Shown: positions 1 to 9,085, numbered from the stretch's first letter. The stretch: 48,846 bases of DNA from Chryseosolibacter sp035628595 (GCA_035628595.1 DASPJN010000115.1:1-48846), one strand, 5' to 3'. The notes: generated by a model from the sequence alone, not told the origin. Numbers and translations are program-made.

Positions 1-331
1 TTTCATGTAGGGCAGTGAACGATTTCAGAATGGAGATCAATCAAATTGTTATTCGGAGATTATCAGGTCATAAGATATCAGCACCGAACCTCAACATGTT
101 GTCTCACCGACTGGTGCCCTAATACCGATTTCGCCGATACGGGACAGCCCAACTACTCAAGATTTACATACGCTGCACAAACTGCCATCATATAAATGCG
201 TTGAATGAATCAACGTATGGTACATGGAACAAAACACCCCACTGGAGAAAAATATACCGTCAAATTATTCTCAAAAAATGCGTGGTGCGTTCGTGACAAT
301 GCTTTCAAAATGGCATGGATAATGCAATCAA
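1..331. other. Non-coding left edge, nothing recognised
   Basis: No convincing reading frame, RNA gene or repeat is visible here. The stretch is AT-rich and ends at the start codon of the Rnk/GreA-C-like gene. No exact TAnnTTTG promoter element was found in it, so the promoter of that gene is not identified. Confidence 0.5.
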
Positions 332-757
332 ATGAGAAAACATTCAAACATGGCGGGTGTAGTAGTAACAGTTAATGATTATCAAAGACTCACGGCTTTA
401 ATTGAGTTTGCTTCACTTCGGACCACGATGGCGCAGGCATCCTTAGAATTATATAATAAACTTAAAGTGGCGAAGATGTTATCTCCTGAGAAGATCGACA
501 AGAGAATTGTCACCATGAATTCAAAGGTATTGCTCAGGGATAGAAACAGTTCGCGGGAAATTGAGATAACAATAACTTACCCGCATGACGCGGAGCCGCG
601 CAAGCAACGTGTATCTGTTATGTCAGAAATCGGCAGAGAATTGCTTGGACGGCGCGAGGGCGACGAGGTAAGCTGGCGCGTTCCAAAGGGTGTGGGAAAA
701 TTCGTCATTGAAAAAGTAACGTACCAACCTGAGGCAGCAGGACATTTTTTCCTTTAA
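332..757 (+). CDS. GreA/GreB C-terminal-domain protein, Rnk-like
   Basis: The 141-residue product ends in the GreA/GreB C-terminal fold: residues about 60-141 include VTMNSKVLLRDRNS, a YPHDAE stretch, VMSEIGRELLGRREGDEV and the closing YQPEAAG. This is the arrangement of Rnk-type proteins, which are short relatives of Gre factors that bind RNA polymerase near its secondary channel. The N-terminal part (about 60 residues) is too short for the full Gre coiled coil, as in Rnk. A role in modulating RNA polymerase is inferred from the family. Met7 is an alternative start. The gene stands alone, converging on the PhnB-like gene, with a terminator-like hairpin between them. Confidence 0.8.
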   Translation: MRKHSNMAGVVVTVNDYQRLTALIEFASLRTTMAQASLELYNKLKVAKMLSPEKIDKRIVTMNSKVLLRDRNSSREIEITITYPHDAEPRKQRVSVMSEIGRELLGRREGDEVSWRVPKGVGKFVIEKVTYQPEAAGHFFL

Positions 758-781
758 TGAACGTAGAAAAAATATATGTAC

Positions 782-850
782 GGGGAGCGTTGTCGTTCCG
801 GCGCTAGGGGCGGCCGTAGAGCGCGACGCTTTCCCTTTACATTTTTTTTT
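782..850 (+). terminator. Probable intrinsic terminator of the Rnk-like gene
   Basis: A stem forms between GGGGAGCGTTGT (782-793) and GCGACGCTTTCCC (823-835), with two G-U pairs and a small bulge. It is followed by a run of nine T at 842-850. It lies between convergent genes. The long loop and the bulge reduce confidence. Confidence 0.45.
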
Positions 851-906
851 CAAAGTATAAGAAGGTGACTTGATCGCGCCCCAATCAATCTAAGCAACTT
901 CTGAAG

Positions 907-1824
907 TCAAATGCCTACACCGTTGAATGCTAGTCTAAGTTTCTCGATGTCGAGTTTGTGCATCTTGAGAAACGCTTTTGTCACCCGTTCAGCCTTTTGC
1001 CTATCTGGTTGCTTGAGCATTTGATTCAGCTCAACCGAGTCTACCTGCCACGAAACACCGAATTTGTCCTTCAGCCATCCGCAGTTACTGCCTTTGCCAC
1101 CGTCCACCGTAAGTTTGCTCCAATAGTAGTCGATTTCATCTTGCGTGTCACAATTGATAATAATCGAAATCGCTTCGTTGAACTGAAAATTATGTTCTTT
1201 CAAGCCGCTTTCCATGATCATAAATTGTTGCCCGTTCAGAGTGAACTGTGCATGGGCAACATTTCCTTCAGGCTCATCTCCACCAGCAGGATGTTTCATA
1301 ATTCCTTTCACGCTTGAGTCCTTGAAGACCGATGTGTAAAATTTTATCGCGTCTTCTGCGCGGCCGCATTGCTCACCGACGAACAGCAATGATGGCGAAA
1401 GCTGTTGTCCCACATCCGATATTTTTCCAAAAGCAATCTGCCATGACAAGCCATATCGATCCGTAAGCCATCCATATTTCTCACTCCAGTCATATCGCTG
1501 ATACGGCATCATCACAGAGCCGCCTTCAAGCAGGGTGTTCCAGATTTTATCTGTTTCCGAAAGCGATTCAGAAACGAAAAAGAATGACACCGACGGGTTG
1601 AATTTGAAAAGCGGCCCGCCATTAATGCCCACGAATTTTTCGCCGCACAACTCAAATTCTGCCACCATCACGTTTCCTTCCTGTCCGCCGTGAATTTCAA
1701 ATCCTTCTTTACCGTAACGCACAATGTCTCCCATTTTTGAGTTCGGGAAAACGGAGGTGTAAAATTTCGCGGCTTCCTCTGCCTGTCGGTCAAACCACAG
1801 GCCGTTTGAAATGAGCTTGTTCAT
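907..1824 (-). CDS. Tandem PhnB-like VOC protein
   Basis: The 305-residue protein contains two copies of the PhnB/3-demethylubiquinone methyltransferase-like VOC domain. The first spans about residues 3-130 (IxNGLWFDRQAEEAAKFYTSVF, ending GWLTDRYGLSWQI). The second spans about 142-270 (LFVGEQCGRAEDAIKFYTSVF, ending GWLKDKFGVSWQV). A short helical tail of about 35 residues follows. Single-domain members are about 140-160 residues, so this is a duplication and fusion that could fold as an internal pseudo-dimer. The substrate is unknown; despite the family name these proteins are not methyltransferases. The gene is divergent from the DoxX gene and has its own -7 element 33 bp upstream of the start. 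Confidence 0.85.
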   Translation of the reverse strand: MNKLISNGLWFDRQAEEAAKFYTSVFPNSKMGDIVRYGKEGFEIHGGQEGNVMVAEFELCGEKFVGINGGPLFKFNPSVSFFFVSESLSETDKIWNTLLEGGSVMMPYQRYDWSEKYGWLTDRYGLSWQIAFGKISDVGQQLSPSLLFVGEQCGRAEDAIKFYTSVFKDSSVKGIMKHPAGGDEPEGNVAHAQFTLNGQQFMIMESGLKEHNFQFNEAISIIINCDTQDEIDYYWSKLTVDGGKGSNCGWLKDKFGVSWQVDSVELNQMLKQPDRQKAERVTKAFLKMHKLDIEKLRLAFNGVGI

Positions 1825-1856
1825 AACTTTTGATTTTGAGATTTAATTCGTCTTCA

Positions 1857-1864
1857 CAAATCTA
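1857..1864 (-). promoter_or_regulatory. -7 element for the PhnB-like gene
   Basis: The plus strand reads CAAATCTA, so the minus strand reads TAGATTTG, an exact TAnnTTTG match about 33 bp upstream of the start at 1824. No good -33 TTTG was found at the usual distance. Confidence 0.5.
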
Positions 1865-1977
1865 AAGACCAAAAATGATTGACGCGTATACTTGCACGCC
1901 AATTGAAGGGTTAATTGCGACAATGATAGCTTCTTTACTATTACGATTGCTGATGGTTTAATTTCTGCTGTTATAGT

Positions 1978-1985
1978 TACTTTTG
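1978..1985 (+). promoter_or_regulatory. -7 element for the DoxX gene
   Basis: TACTTTTG matches the TAnnTTTG consensus exactly, 37 bp upstream of the ATG at 2023. A TTTA at 1957-1960 is a weak -33 candidate, 17 bp away. Confidence 0.55.
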
Positions 1986-2022
1986 CGGACGCATAAACGG
2001 CATAAAGTATTTGATCTGATAT

Positions 2023-2448
2023 ATGGTGAAGTCAATTTTTTGCGTAAACAACGCGGCAACAGCGACGGACGCTGGCATATTAATAGCGCGGGTTGGAATT
2101 GGTGTGTTTATGCTGGCGCATGGCTACCCCAAGCTACAGGCGCTTTTGTCTGATGCTCCGGTGGAGTTTCGCTCCGTGATGGGCCTGAGCCCCACAGTGT
2201 CTTTAACGTTAGCTGTATTTTCGGAGTTCTTTTGTTCTCTCTTGGTTATCATCGGACTGGCTACGCGACTGGCTGTTGTTCCACTGGCTATCACCATGCT
2301 TGTGGCGGCGTTACATGTTCATGGCGCTGATCCGTTTTCTTCTAAGGAAAAGGCGTTACTGTATCTCACAGTTTACCTGATGTTGTTGTTAACTGGCAGT
2401 GGAAAGTTTTCCCTTGACGCTTTATTGTATAAGAGGGGAGGGGGTTGA
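2023..2448 (+). CDS. DoxX family membrane protein
   Basis: The 141-residue protein has about four hydrophobic segments and the DoxX-type pattern: ILIARVGIGVFMLAHGYPKL near residues 19-38, then SEFFCSLLVIIGLATRLA and a final YLTVYLMLLLTGSGKFSLD. DoxX relatives are small inner-membrane proteins linked to redox or thiol stress in some bacteria and subunits of thiosulfate:quinone oxidoreductase in archaea; which applies here cannot be told. It is a monocistronic gene with its own promoter-like element and converges on the AraC-TolB-TPR gene with only 28 bp between the two stops. Confidence 0.85.
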   Translation: MVKSIFCVNNAATATDAGILIARVGIGVFMLAHGYPKLQALLSDAPVEFRSVMGLSPTVSLTLAVFSEFFCSLLVIIGLATRLAVVPLAITMLVAALHVHGADPFSSKEKALLYLTVYLMLLLTGSGKFSLDALLYKRGGG

Positions 2449-2476
2449 TACCAGTAGCCGGCGTTTCTTGGAAAAA

Positions 2477-4555
2477 TCAAATATCGGCAAACTCATAACC
2501 CCACTTTTGTTTCAATTCCTGGTGTTTCTTCCAAAACTTTCGCTCGATCTCAGCCATCGCGGGATCAAATCCAGGGCGCGCCTCGAGGTTATCAAACATC
2601 GGATCGCCCCGCATCAATAGAATCCAGTAGAGAAAATTGTCCTCGCCGGCTGAAAACTGTTGGAAAAGCTCAATCGCTTTTTCCAGTTCGCCCGTGTAGG
2701 AATAATAAGCAACCAGATGAAGATCTTTGTACATCGTGAGATCATTATCAGCAAATGTCTTGAAGCGGCTCGCATATTCTCTTTCCTTGTCTTTTTGCCC
2801 GGTTTTCCGGTAAGCAGTTGCTATGCGCAAATATTCGTGTTTGAATATGTCCATGCCGAACATTTGCATTGTTGCGAGTGCCCGGTCGTAGCACGCGCTC
2901 GCGGTTTCGAAATCACGAATGAGAAAATTCATTTTTCCAACTTCGTGAAGGATATCAAATCGTGTTGTGTCTTTTTGCCATCGCGCCAGCAAACGATCTT
3001 TTGCTTTTTTGGCATCATGATCTTTCGCGAAGAGAATATAATCGTTTACAAAACCGGCGAAAAAATTATGGCGGTTTAGTTGCAATGACTGTTTGTTGTA
3101 CTTAAGCGCCTCATCGATAAAACCATTTTGAAGAAGGGCGTTACTGAGATGGAAGTAGTTAAAGCTCGCCGTAGCGGAATCCGCAGCGACATCCACTTTA
3201 ACTTTTCTGATCGCATATTCAAGGTATTTTGGAGGGTGCGGAATATGTATGTTGTAAAATTCTGTCAGGAAATGTAGCACGAGCCCTGAGCGTGGATCAT
3301 ACTCAAGCGCCTTCTCGAAGTAGGGGATCGACAATTCATACTGACGCTTCTGCGCAAATGAAAGCGCCTTTGCGATCATGCTTTCACTTGACTCGGCATC
3401 ATACAGAATAGCTTTCTCTGCGCATTTATCAATATCATCCGTGTGTGGTTTTTGAAGATTAAAAATATCGAGATAATAGTAAACCATCGCCAGATTGGCG
3501 TATGCCAGTGAAAACTTCGGATCGCGCTCAATTGCTTTTTGAAACCATTCTACCGCAGCCTCCAAATCGGCGCGCGAACTTCGATAGAAATGATCTTTTC
3601 CTTTGAGGAAGAAGTCATAAGCTGCCAGATCATTCGTTGGTTTCTTTTCGATCCGCGATTTTTCATCGGGCGTAATGATCACCTCAATCTCTTCCGTAAT
3701 ATTTTTAGCAATTTCTTCCTGCAATTCAAAAATGTCGCTGGCCTCCCTTCGATATTGTTTCGACCATAAATGGCGGTCGTCGGTAGCATCGATGAGCTGG
3801 ATATTCAGCACGATCTGATCGCCCATCTTCTGGCCGCTCCCTTCGACAAAGTATTTTACATTCAGATCATTTGCCATTTCGGGAATAGATGTCGCCGTAT
3901 TTCGGTATTTCTCGACGGACGTTCTGCTGATTACGCGAAGGTTTCGGATTTGCTGCAATTTGTTGAGCGTTGACTCCATCAGTCCATTAATAAGATACAG
4001 ATTCGTGGAATCGTTACTATCGTTCTTGAATGGAAGTACTGCGATGGACTTATCTTCCGCGCGATCAAAATTCATGCTCCATACAAAATATCCGGCAACC
4101 ATAAGCGCGCCTCCAATAATCGCGGCAACCAGAAGTGATGATCGATTTCGCGTTTGTGGTGGATCTGTCGCCATAGAGATTTCTGGAGGTACTCCCGTTT
4201 GAGGTGGCAATGGCGATGATTGTTTCGTAGCTTCACCGGGAGGATAGCCGTAGTATTCGCGGAAACATTTTATGAAGTATGAGGTGCTGTTAAAGCCGAC
4301 CTCGTGTGAAACCTCGGAAACATTGAGCGAACTATTCAGTAAAAGCTCCATGGCGCGTTGTAGTCGGACCTGACTGATCAGTTGGGCGACTGATAGCGTG
4401 CTCTCCTTTTTAACTTTTCGCAACAGCGTCGAGCGGCTCATATTCAGTTCTTCCGCCAATTCCGTTACGCCAAACTGCTCGTTCGAGATATTCTTCTCGA
4501 TTACCGCGGTTAGCTCGGCGAGGAACCCGCTTTTGGAAACGGACGAATCAGTCAT
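2477..4555 (-). CDS. Membrane-tethered AraC-type regulator with TolB-like and TPR domains
   Basis: Numbering is from the first possible Met at 4585. Residues about 20-125 form an AraC-type double helix-turn-helix (LAEELNMSRSTLLRKVKK, then VSEVSHEVGFNSTSYFIKCF). A proline- and threonine-rich linker leads to one membrane segment near 151-170. Then comes a TolB-like domain (about 180-305; DKSIAVLPFKNDS, YFVEGSGQK, HLWSKQYRR) and about 330 residues of TPR-like helices (FSLAYANLAMVYYYLD and similar). The order places DNA binding in the cytoplasm and the TolB/TPR part outside, as in CadC/ToxR one-component sensors but with an AraC head. I prefer the start at 4555 (MTDSSVSK); 4585 is possible. The target genes are unknown; autoregulation or the divergent ankyrin gene are candidates. 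Confidence 0.85.
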   Translation of the reverse strand: MTDSSVSKSGFLAELTAVIEKNISNEQFGVTELAEELNMSRSTLLRKVKKESTLSVAQLISQVRLQRAMELLLNSSLNVSEVSHEVGFNSTSYFIKCFREYYGYPPGEATKQSSPLPPQTGVPPEISMATDPPQTRNRSSLLVAAIIGGALMVAGYFVWSMNFDRAEDKSIAVLPFKNDSNDSTNLYLINGLMESTLNKLQQIRNLRVISRTSVEKYRNTATSIPEMANDLNVKYFVEGSGQKMGDQIVLNIQLIDATDDRHLWSKQYRREASDIFELQEEIAKNITEEIEVIITPDEKSRIEKKPTNDLAAYDFFLKGKDHFYRSSRADLEAAVEWFQKAIERDPKFSLAYANLAMVYYYLDIFNLQKPHTDDIDKCAEKAILYDAESSESMIAKALSFAQKRQYELSIPYFEKALEYDPRSGLVLHFLTEFYNIHIPHPPKYLEYAIRKVKVDVAADSATASFNYFHLSNALLQNGFIDEALKYNKQSLQLNRHNFFAGFVNDYILFAKDHDAKKAKDRLLARWQKDTTRFDILHEVGKMNFLIRDFETASACYDRALATMQMFGMDIFKHEYLRIATAYRKTGQKDKEREYASRFKTFADNDLTMYKDLHLVAYYSYTGELEKAIELFQQFSAGEDNFLYWILLMRGDPMFDNLEARPGFDPAMAEIERKFWKKHQELKQKWGYEFADI

Positions 4556-4800
4556 TATTGGGGTTTTTAATCTTCGTGCATGCAATCAACTATCAGGCTG
4601 CGCAGCGCTGACAATAGGGTATAAACTGGCGCAATTTACCTCTTTTTAGACCCGTGTGCGTCAAAATTTATATACGTGCATCAAAAATTACATCGTTTTC
4701 CCCAAAGTTGATGCTTTCCGCCGCAAGGCTATTTAGCCTGTTCCTAGCATGACCGCGTTCTTTGAGCCATCAAAAAACTAAAAACTAATTCAAAAAATTT

Positions 4801-5382
4801 ATGAAAGCTCAAAGTTCTAAAGTCCCTTTCCTCACGATCGTCATCGCTTGCTTCGCATTAGTGTTTGTCACGTCATCATGCAATTCGCAATCCGATTCCG
4901 GCAAATCATCTAAAACTGGTGTGAAAGCACCGGATGTTGATATTCACACGGCAGTGTTAACCGCAAATAAGGAGGCACTGAAACAGCATATTGCAGCCGG
5001 CACCAACCTCAATGAAAAAGACCCATTCGGTGGTTCAAGTCCGCTGATCACGGCGGCGCTGTTCGGAAAAACGGACGAAGCTAAAATACTGATTGATGCC
5101 GGCGCTGATATCAATTTCCAGAATAATGAGGGGTCAACCGCGTTGCATACAGCGTCGTTCTTCTGCCGACCTGAGATCGTTCGTATGCTGCTTGAGAAAA
5201 ACGCAGATAAAGGCATCCGAAACAAATATGGAGCAACTGCTTATGAAGGCGTAGCCGGTTCGTTTGCTGATTCTAAGAGCATTTACGACATGCTTGGAAA
5301 AGTACTTGAGCCCATGGGGCTGAAACTTGACTACGTGTATATCGAACAAACCCGTCCAGTGATAGCTGGCATGTTGAAATAG
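4801..5382 (+). CDS. Ankyrin-repeat lipoprotein
   Basis: The 193-residue product begins with a lipoprotein signal: a hydrophobic segment ends in VTSSC (Cys27), followed by a Ser/Lys-rich linker. Residues about 45-155 carry about three ankyrin repeats (ALKQHIAAGTNLNEKD, SPLITAALFGKTDEAKILID, TALHTASFFCRPEIVRMLLE). Ankyrin repeats bind proteins; the partner is not evident. The mature protein should sit in the envelope, in the periplasm or on the outer membrane. It is divergent from the AraC-TolB-TPR gene and 49 bp upstream of the acyltransferase gene, with which it may be co-transcribed. No clear promoter was seen. Confidence 0.85.
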   Translation: MKAQSSKVPFLTIVIACFALVFVTSSCNSQSDSGKSSKTGVKAPDVDIHTAVLTANKEALKQHIAAGTNLNEKDPFGGSSPLITAALFGKTDEAKILIDAGADINFQNNEGSTALHTASFFCRPEIVRMLLEKNADKGIRNKYGATAYEGVAGSFADSKSIYDMLGKVLEPMGLKLDYVYIEQTRPVIAGMLK

Positions 5383-5431
5383 TCTCCTCAATAAAGACCC
5401 TCTTTCATTACAAAGACATCCATATTTTACT

Positions 5432-6532
5432 ATGAACAGAAGATACGATATTGACTGGCTGCGTACGATAGCCATCGGGTTGTTACTTATCTACCATGTT
5501 GCTATTGGGTTTCAGCCGTGGGGCCTGATGATCGGTTTTATTACGAATGATGAATCGTGGTCGTCGTTATGGCTCCCGATGTCGATGCTCAACGTATGGC
5601 GGATTCCATTCCTGTTTTTTGTTTCCGGCATGGGCGTTTACTTCGCTATGCAGCATCGCACGTGGAGACAACTCATCCACGAGAGATCATTACGCATTCT
5701 CGTTCCGTTTGTCTTCGGAACCGTCTGCATTTTTCCGGTAAGCTTACTGATTCTGCAACAATACTATGGCTGGGAAACAGAATACCAGGTGAATCCCGGG
5801 CACCTCTGGTTTCTTGGAAATATTTTCGTCTACGTGATCGTTCTCGCGCCTGTGTTCTATTACTTAAAGCAAAATACACAAGGCAAATTTGTATCACTAT
5901 TAAGAAGCATGCTCAGAACTCCGCTCGGACTTATTCCGTTCGTAGGCGTATTCATTGCCGAGGTGCTGATCATGAAACCTTTTCCGTATGAATTATATGC
6001 GATGACCTGGCACGGATTCGCGCTTGGGTTTCTGGCGTTCTTCTGCGGGTTTTGCTTTGTATTGTGCGGAGATGTATTCTGGAAGATGATTACAAAGTGG
6101 CGGTGGATGTTTTTAATCCTGGCATTGGGACTTTTCCTAGGACGTAGTTTTGTTTTCGGTACAGGAAATCCGTTGTACCTGCTTGTTGTGGAGTCAGACT
6201 GCTGGATATTTACCGTTTTTGCCTTCAGCTACAGGTATTTGAATCGCCCAGGTAAGGCGCTATCATATCTGAGCGAGGCGGCCTATCCGGTGTACATCAA
6301 TCACATGATCTTCATATATCTCGGTTCATGGCTGATCTTTCCTCTGGAAATTCCGGTGTGGATGAAGTTTATCTCCTTATTGTTCTTTACAGTCGCGGGG
6401 TGCTTTGCTGCGTTCGAATGTGTGCGAAGAGTCGGTATACTGCGGGTATTTTTCGGGTTGAAGTTTGAAACTGTCAAAAATAGGCAAGTACATCCCCGTC
6501 GTCGAGAGAACGCTGCTTTGAAGGCCGGCTGA
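5432..6532 (+). CDS. Acyltransferase-3 family membrane protein
   Basis: The 366-residue protein has about ten hydrophobic segments and the family's opening motif RYDIDWLRTIAIGLLLIYH (residues 3-21) with the conserved His near position 21. FFVSGMGVYFA and a second charged block (ERSLRILVPFVFGT) follow, and HLWFLGNIF lies mid-protein. Members (OafA, OpgC-like) transfer acyl groups to sugars or glycans at the inner membrane; the substrate here is unknown. Possible co-transcription with the ankyrin lipoprotein gene is suggested by the 49-bp gap and lack of an obvious promoter. It ends 154 bp before the ammonia-lyase gene and need not belong to the pigment pathway. Confidence 0.85.
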   Translation: MNRRYDIDWLRTIAIGLLLIYHVAIGFQPWGLMIGFITNDESWSSLWLPMSMLNVWRIPFLFFVSGMGVYFAMQHRTWRQLIHERSLRILVPFVFGTVCIFPVSLLILQQYYGWETEYQVNPGHLWFLGNIFVYVIVLAPVFYYLKQNTQGKFVSLLRSMLRTPLGLIPFVGVFIAEVLIMKPFPYELYAMTWHGFALGFLAFFCGFCFVLCGDVFWKMITKWRWMFLILALGLFLGRSFVFGTGNPLYLLVVESDCWIFTVFAFSYRYLNRPGKALSYLSEAAYPVYINHMIFIYLGSWLIFPLEIPVWMKFISLLFFTVAGCFAAFECVRRVGILRVFFGLKFETVKNRQVHPRRRENAALKAG

Positions 6533-6654
6533 TAACGTTGAAGACTCCACTATTTCAAAGGCATTAGCGGATCTCAAAGCATCAAAAGCCATCAAACATC
6601 GGCGGGGGCACAGGCCCATTCACAAACCAGATTTTAGAGTATGCGAACGTTTAC

Positions 6655-6662
6655 TAATTTTG
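6655..6662 (+). promoter_or_regulatory. -7 element for the ammonia-lyase/ketoreductase unit
   Basis: TAATTTTG matches TAnnTTTG exactly, 24 bp before the ATG at 6687. A TTTT at 6632-6635 is at the right distance (19 bp) for a weak -33 element. The implied transcription start near 6669 would give a leader of about 18 nt and would exclude the upstream in-frame TTG at 6660 as start codon. Confidence 0.6.
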
Positions 6663-6686
6663 GGCTTTTTAAATCCACTGGCGGGA

Positions 6687-8249
6687 ATGGTAATCTTAGG
6701 TGCGAAAAAATTAGATGCGACCGATTTTGAGTCGGTAGTATTTGATAGGAGTGAAGTTTCGGTAGACGACAATACATATCGCAGCGTACGCGAAAATTTT
6801 GATTTTCTTCAATCTTACTCTAAGGATAAAGTCATCTACGGTATTAATACCGGGCTTGGGCCAATGGCGCAGTTTAAAATAAAGGAGGAAGATCAACACC
6901 AGTTACAATACAATCTCATTCGAAGTCATTCAGCAGGCGCGGGTCCGCTTTTTTCAGCGGAACTTGCAAGGGCAACAATGCTTGCCCGGTTGAATAGTCT
7001 CGTCCAGGCAAGATCCGGAATTCATCCTTCAGCCCTCACCGTAATCAGCAGTTTGTTAAACAAAAATATTCTACCAAGTATTTTTGAAAGGGGAGGAGTG
7101 GGCGCTAGCGGCGACCTTGTGCAACTCGCGCATTTGGCATTGAACATGGTCGGGGAAGGGAGTGTTATATTTGATGGGCAAAGCAGGAAAGCGTCGGATG
7201 TTTTTAAAGAACAGGGAGTCGAGCCGTTAAAGATTCATCTTCGCGAAGGACTTGCGCTGATGAATGGAACTTCCGCGATGACCGGCGTTGGATTTGTGAA
7301 CTTGTTGCACGCCAGTTACCTGCTAAACTGTTGTGTTATTTTATCGTCAATCATCAATGAGTTGATGAAATCATTCGACGATCATTTTTCATTGGAGCTA
7401 AACCAGGTGAAGCATCACCCGGGGCAGAACATCATCGCTGCACAAATGCGAGAGCTTCTTAATGACAGCAAACTTGTGCGAAAAAGACCAGAACACCTTT
7501 ATCATCGGAAAATTACCGAAGCCGTGTTTACCGATAAAGTCCAGGAATACTATTCGTTGCGATGTATTCCACAGATACTTGGTCCTGTTTACGATACCAT
7601 CATGGAGGTAAAGGAGGTGCTGGAGAACGAAGTGAACTCTGTCAATGATAATCCGGTAGTTGATCACCATAGACAAAACGTTTATCATGGCGGCAATTTC
7701 CATGGAGACTACGTTTCTTTTGCAATGGACAAATTGAAGATCGCCATCGTTAAACTTTCGATGTTATCGGAGCGCCAGTTGAATTATCTTTTGAATGATA
7801 AATTGAATCAGAAGCTTCCATCGTTCATCAATCTTGGAACGCTCGGGCTGAACTTTGGATTGCAGGGAATGCAGTTTATGGCAACCTCAACGGTGGCCGA
7901 AAATCAGACGCTGGCAAACCCAATGTATATACACAGTATACCAAGCAACAACGATAATCAGGATATTGTCAGCATGGGCTGCAACGCAGCGTTACTTACA
8001 CGTCGCGTAATCCAAAACAGTTTTGACGTGCTCGCAGTGCAACTGATCGCACTGGCGCAGGCAATTGATTTTTTGAAATACCAACCGCGGCTATCGTCGT
8101 TTACTCTAAAAATATATGAAGAAGTTCGTGCGTTGTCTCCTGTTATTTTGGAGGATCAACCCCGTCATGAGGACATAAAAAAAATCAGTACATATTTGTT
8201 TACGCTGGGAAGATCCGCTCAGCTTCACCACACTAAATTCAGGAAATGA
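6687..8249 (+). CDS. Aromatic amino acid ammonia-lyase, probably tyrosine ammonia-lyase
   Basis: The 520-residue protein belongs to the HAL/PAL/TAL family. The MIO-forming Ala-Ser-Gly is present at residues 140-142 (GGVGASGDLVQLAHLAL). Other family blocks are VIYGINTGLGPMA, NLIRSHSAGAG, MNGTSAMTG and SNNDNQDIVSMG. By memory it closely resembles the Flavobacterium johnsoniae tyrosine ammonia-lyase of the flexirubin cluster, sharing QLQYNLIRSHS and VQEYYSLRC. It should convert tyrosine to 4-coumarate, the aromatic starter of flexirubins. No hutU, hutI or other histidine-degradation gene is nearby. The ATG at 6687 is preferred over TTG 6660. It overlaps the ketoreductase gene by ATGA. Confidence 0.88.
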   Translation: MVILGAKKLDATDFESVVFDRSEVSVDDNTYRSVRENFDFLQSYSKDKVIYGINTGLGPMAQFKIKEEDQHQLQYNLIRSHSAGAGPLFSAELARATMLARLNSLVQARSGIHPSALTVISSLLNKNILPSIFERGGVGASGDLVQLAHLALNMVGEGSVIFDGQSRKASDVFKEQGVEPLKIHLREGLALMNGTSAMTGVGFVNLLHASYLLNCCVILSSIINELMKSFDDHFSLELNQVKHHPGQNIIAAQMRELLNDSKLVRKRPEHLYHRKITEAVFTDKVQEYYSLRCIPQILGPVYDTIMEVKEVLENEVNSVNDNPVVDHHRQNVYHGGNFHGDYVSFAMDKLKIAIVKLSMLSERQLNYLLNDKLNQKLPSFINLGTLGLNFGLQGMQFMATSTVAENQTLANPMYIHSIPSNNDNQDIVSMGCNAALLTRRVIQNSFDVLAVQLIALAQAIDFLKYQPRLSSFTLKIYEEVRALSPVILEDQPRHEDIKKISTYLFTLGRSAQLHHTKFRK

Positions 8250-8971
8250 AGTTTGCATTGATTACCGGCGGTTCACGCGGCATTGGCAGGGCGGCGTGCG
8301 TTAAGCTCGCCTCAGAGGGTTATAATATCCTGATCAACTACAAGAGTAATGAGCAGGAAGCTCTGAATACCCTTCGGATGGTTGAAGAACACAAAGTAAG
8401 GGGTGTGTTGCTGCCGTTTGATGTGTCCGATAAAAATGCGGTAGAGCAAGCGTTGGGCACATGGATTCAGGATAATTCAGACAAGCATATTGAGGTGCTG
8501 GTTAACAACGCCGGAATAAGGCAGGATGCATTAATGATCTGGATGACGGATGAGCAGTGGAAAAATGTATTAGGCTCCAGCCTCGATGGATTCTACTTCG
8601 TCACCAAAGCTGTGATAAATCAGATGTTAACGCGACGTTTCGGACGGATTGTTAACGTCGTTTCGCTATCAGGAGTCAAGGGTATGCCTGGCCAAACAAA
8701 TTATTCGGCTGCAAAGGCGGGTGTTATCGGTGCAACCAAAGCACTGGCACAGGAAGTTGCAAGAAGGAATGTTACCGTAAACGCTGTCGCGCCGGGTTTC
8801 ATCAAAACCGATATGACTGATGGGCTCAATGAAGACGAATTGAAACGTATGATTCCGATGCAGCGGTTCGGCAAAGCAGAAGAGGTTGCGGAGGCAATCG
8901 CCTTTTTAGCATCGGAAAAGGCATCCTATATCACGGGCGAAGTCCTCCACATAAACGGAGGACTGCTGTAG
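8246..8971 (+). CDS. 3-oxoacyl-ACP reductase, FabG-like SDR
   Basis: This 241-residue short-chain dehydrogenase has the NADP-binding TGGSRGIG (7-14), NNAG (87-90) and the catalytic Ser140-Tyr153-Lys157 set (NYSAAKAG). Its length and sequence fit FabG. In the pathway it would reduce the beta-keto group after each elongation, the role of ApeQ in aryl-polyene systems. Its start overlaps the ammonia-lyase stop by 4 bp, so translation is probably coupled. A 114-bp gap with a new promoter separates it from the ketosynthase gene. Confidence 0.88.
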   Translation: MKFALITGGSRGIGRAACVKLASEGYNILINYKSNEQEALNTLRMVEEHKVRGVLLPFDVSDKNAVEQALGTWIQDNSDKHIEVLVNNAGIRQDALMIWMTDEQWKNVLGSSLDGFYFVTKAVINQMLTRRFGRIVNVVSLSGVKGMPGQTNYSAAKAGVIGATKALAQEVARRNVTVNAVAPGFIKTDMTDGLNEDELKRMIPMQRFGKAEEVAEAIAFLASEKASYITGEVLHINGGLL

Positions 8972-9020
8972 CGATGTAAGATATCGAAGTCTCTTTCAAG
9001 GAAAATTTCTTGCAAAACGC

Positions 9021-9028
9021 TATTTTTG
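9021..9028 (+). promoter_or_regulatory. -7 element of the main pigment operon
   Basis: TATTTTTG matches TAnnTTTG exactly, 57 bp upstream of the first ketosynthase ATG. A TTTC at 8994-8997 is a possible -33 element, 23 bp away. It is the only candidate promoter in the 114-bp gap that precedes about 21 kb of tightly packed genes. Confidence 0.55.
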
Positions 9029-9085
9029 CACCTTACTGGTAGAGCCTTTAAAACCCCATTTTCAGGCTTGTTCCACTAGCTACTC

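Noticed and set aside
5557..5991. 144-codon plus-strand frame inside the acyltransferase gene
   Set aside because: Out-of-frame shadow with arginine- and serine-rich content; the acyltransferase frame has clear membrane helices and family motifs.
6687..8249. Histidine ammonia-lyase of histidine catabolism
   Set aside because: No hut genes nearby and strong resemblance to the flexirubin tyrosine ammonia-lyase, although the SH motif is shared with histidine enzymes.
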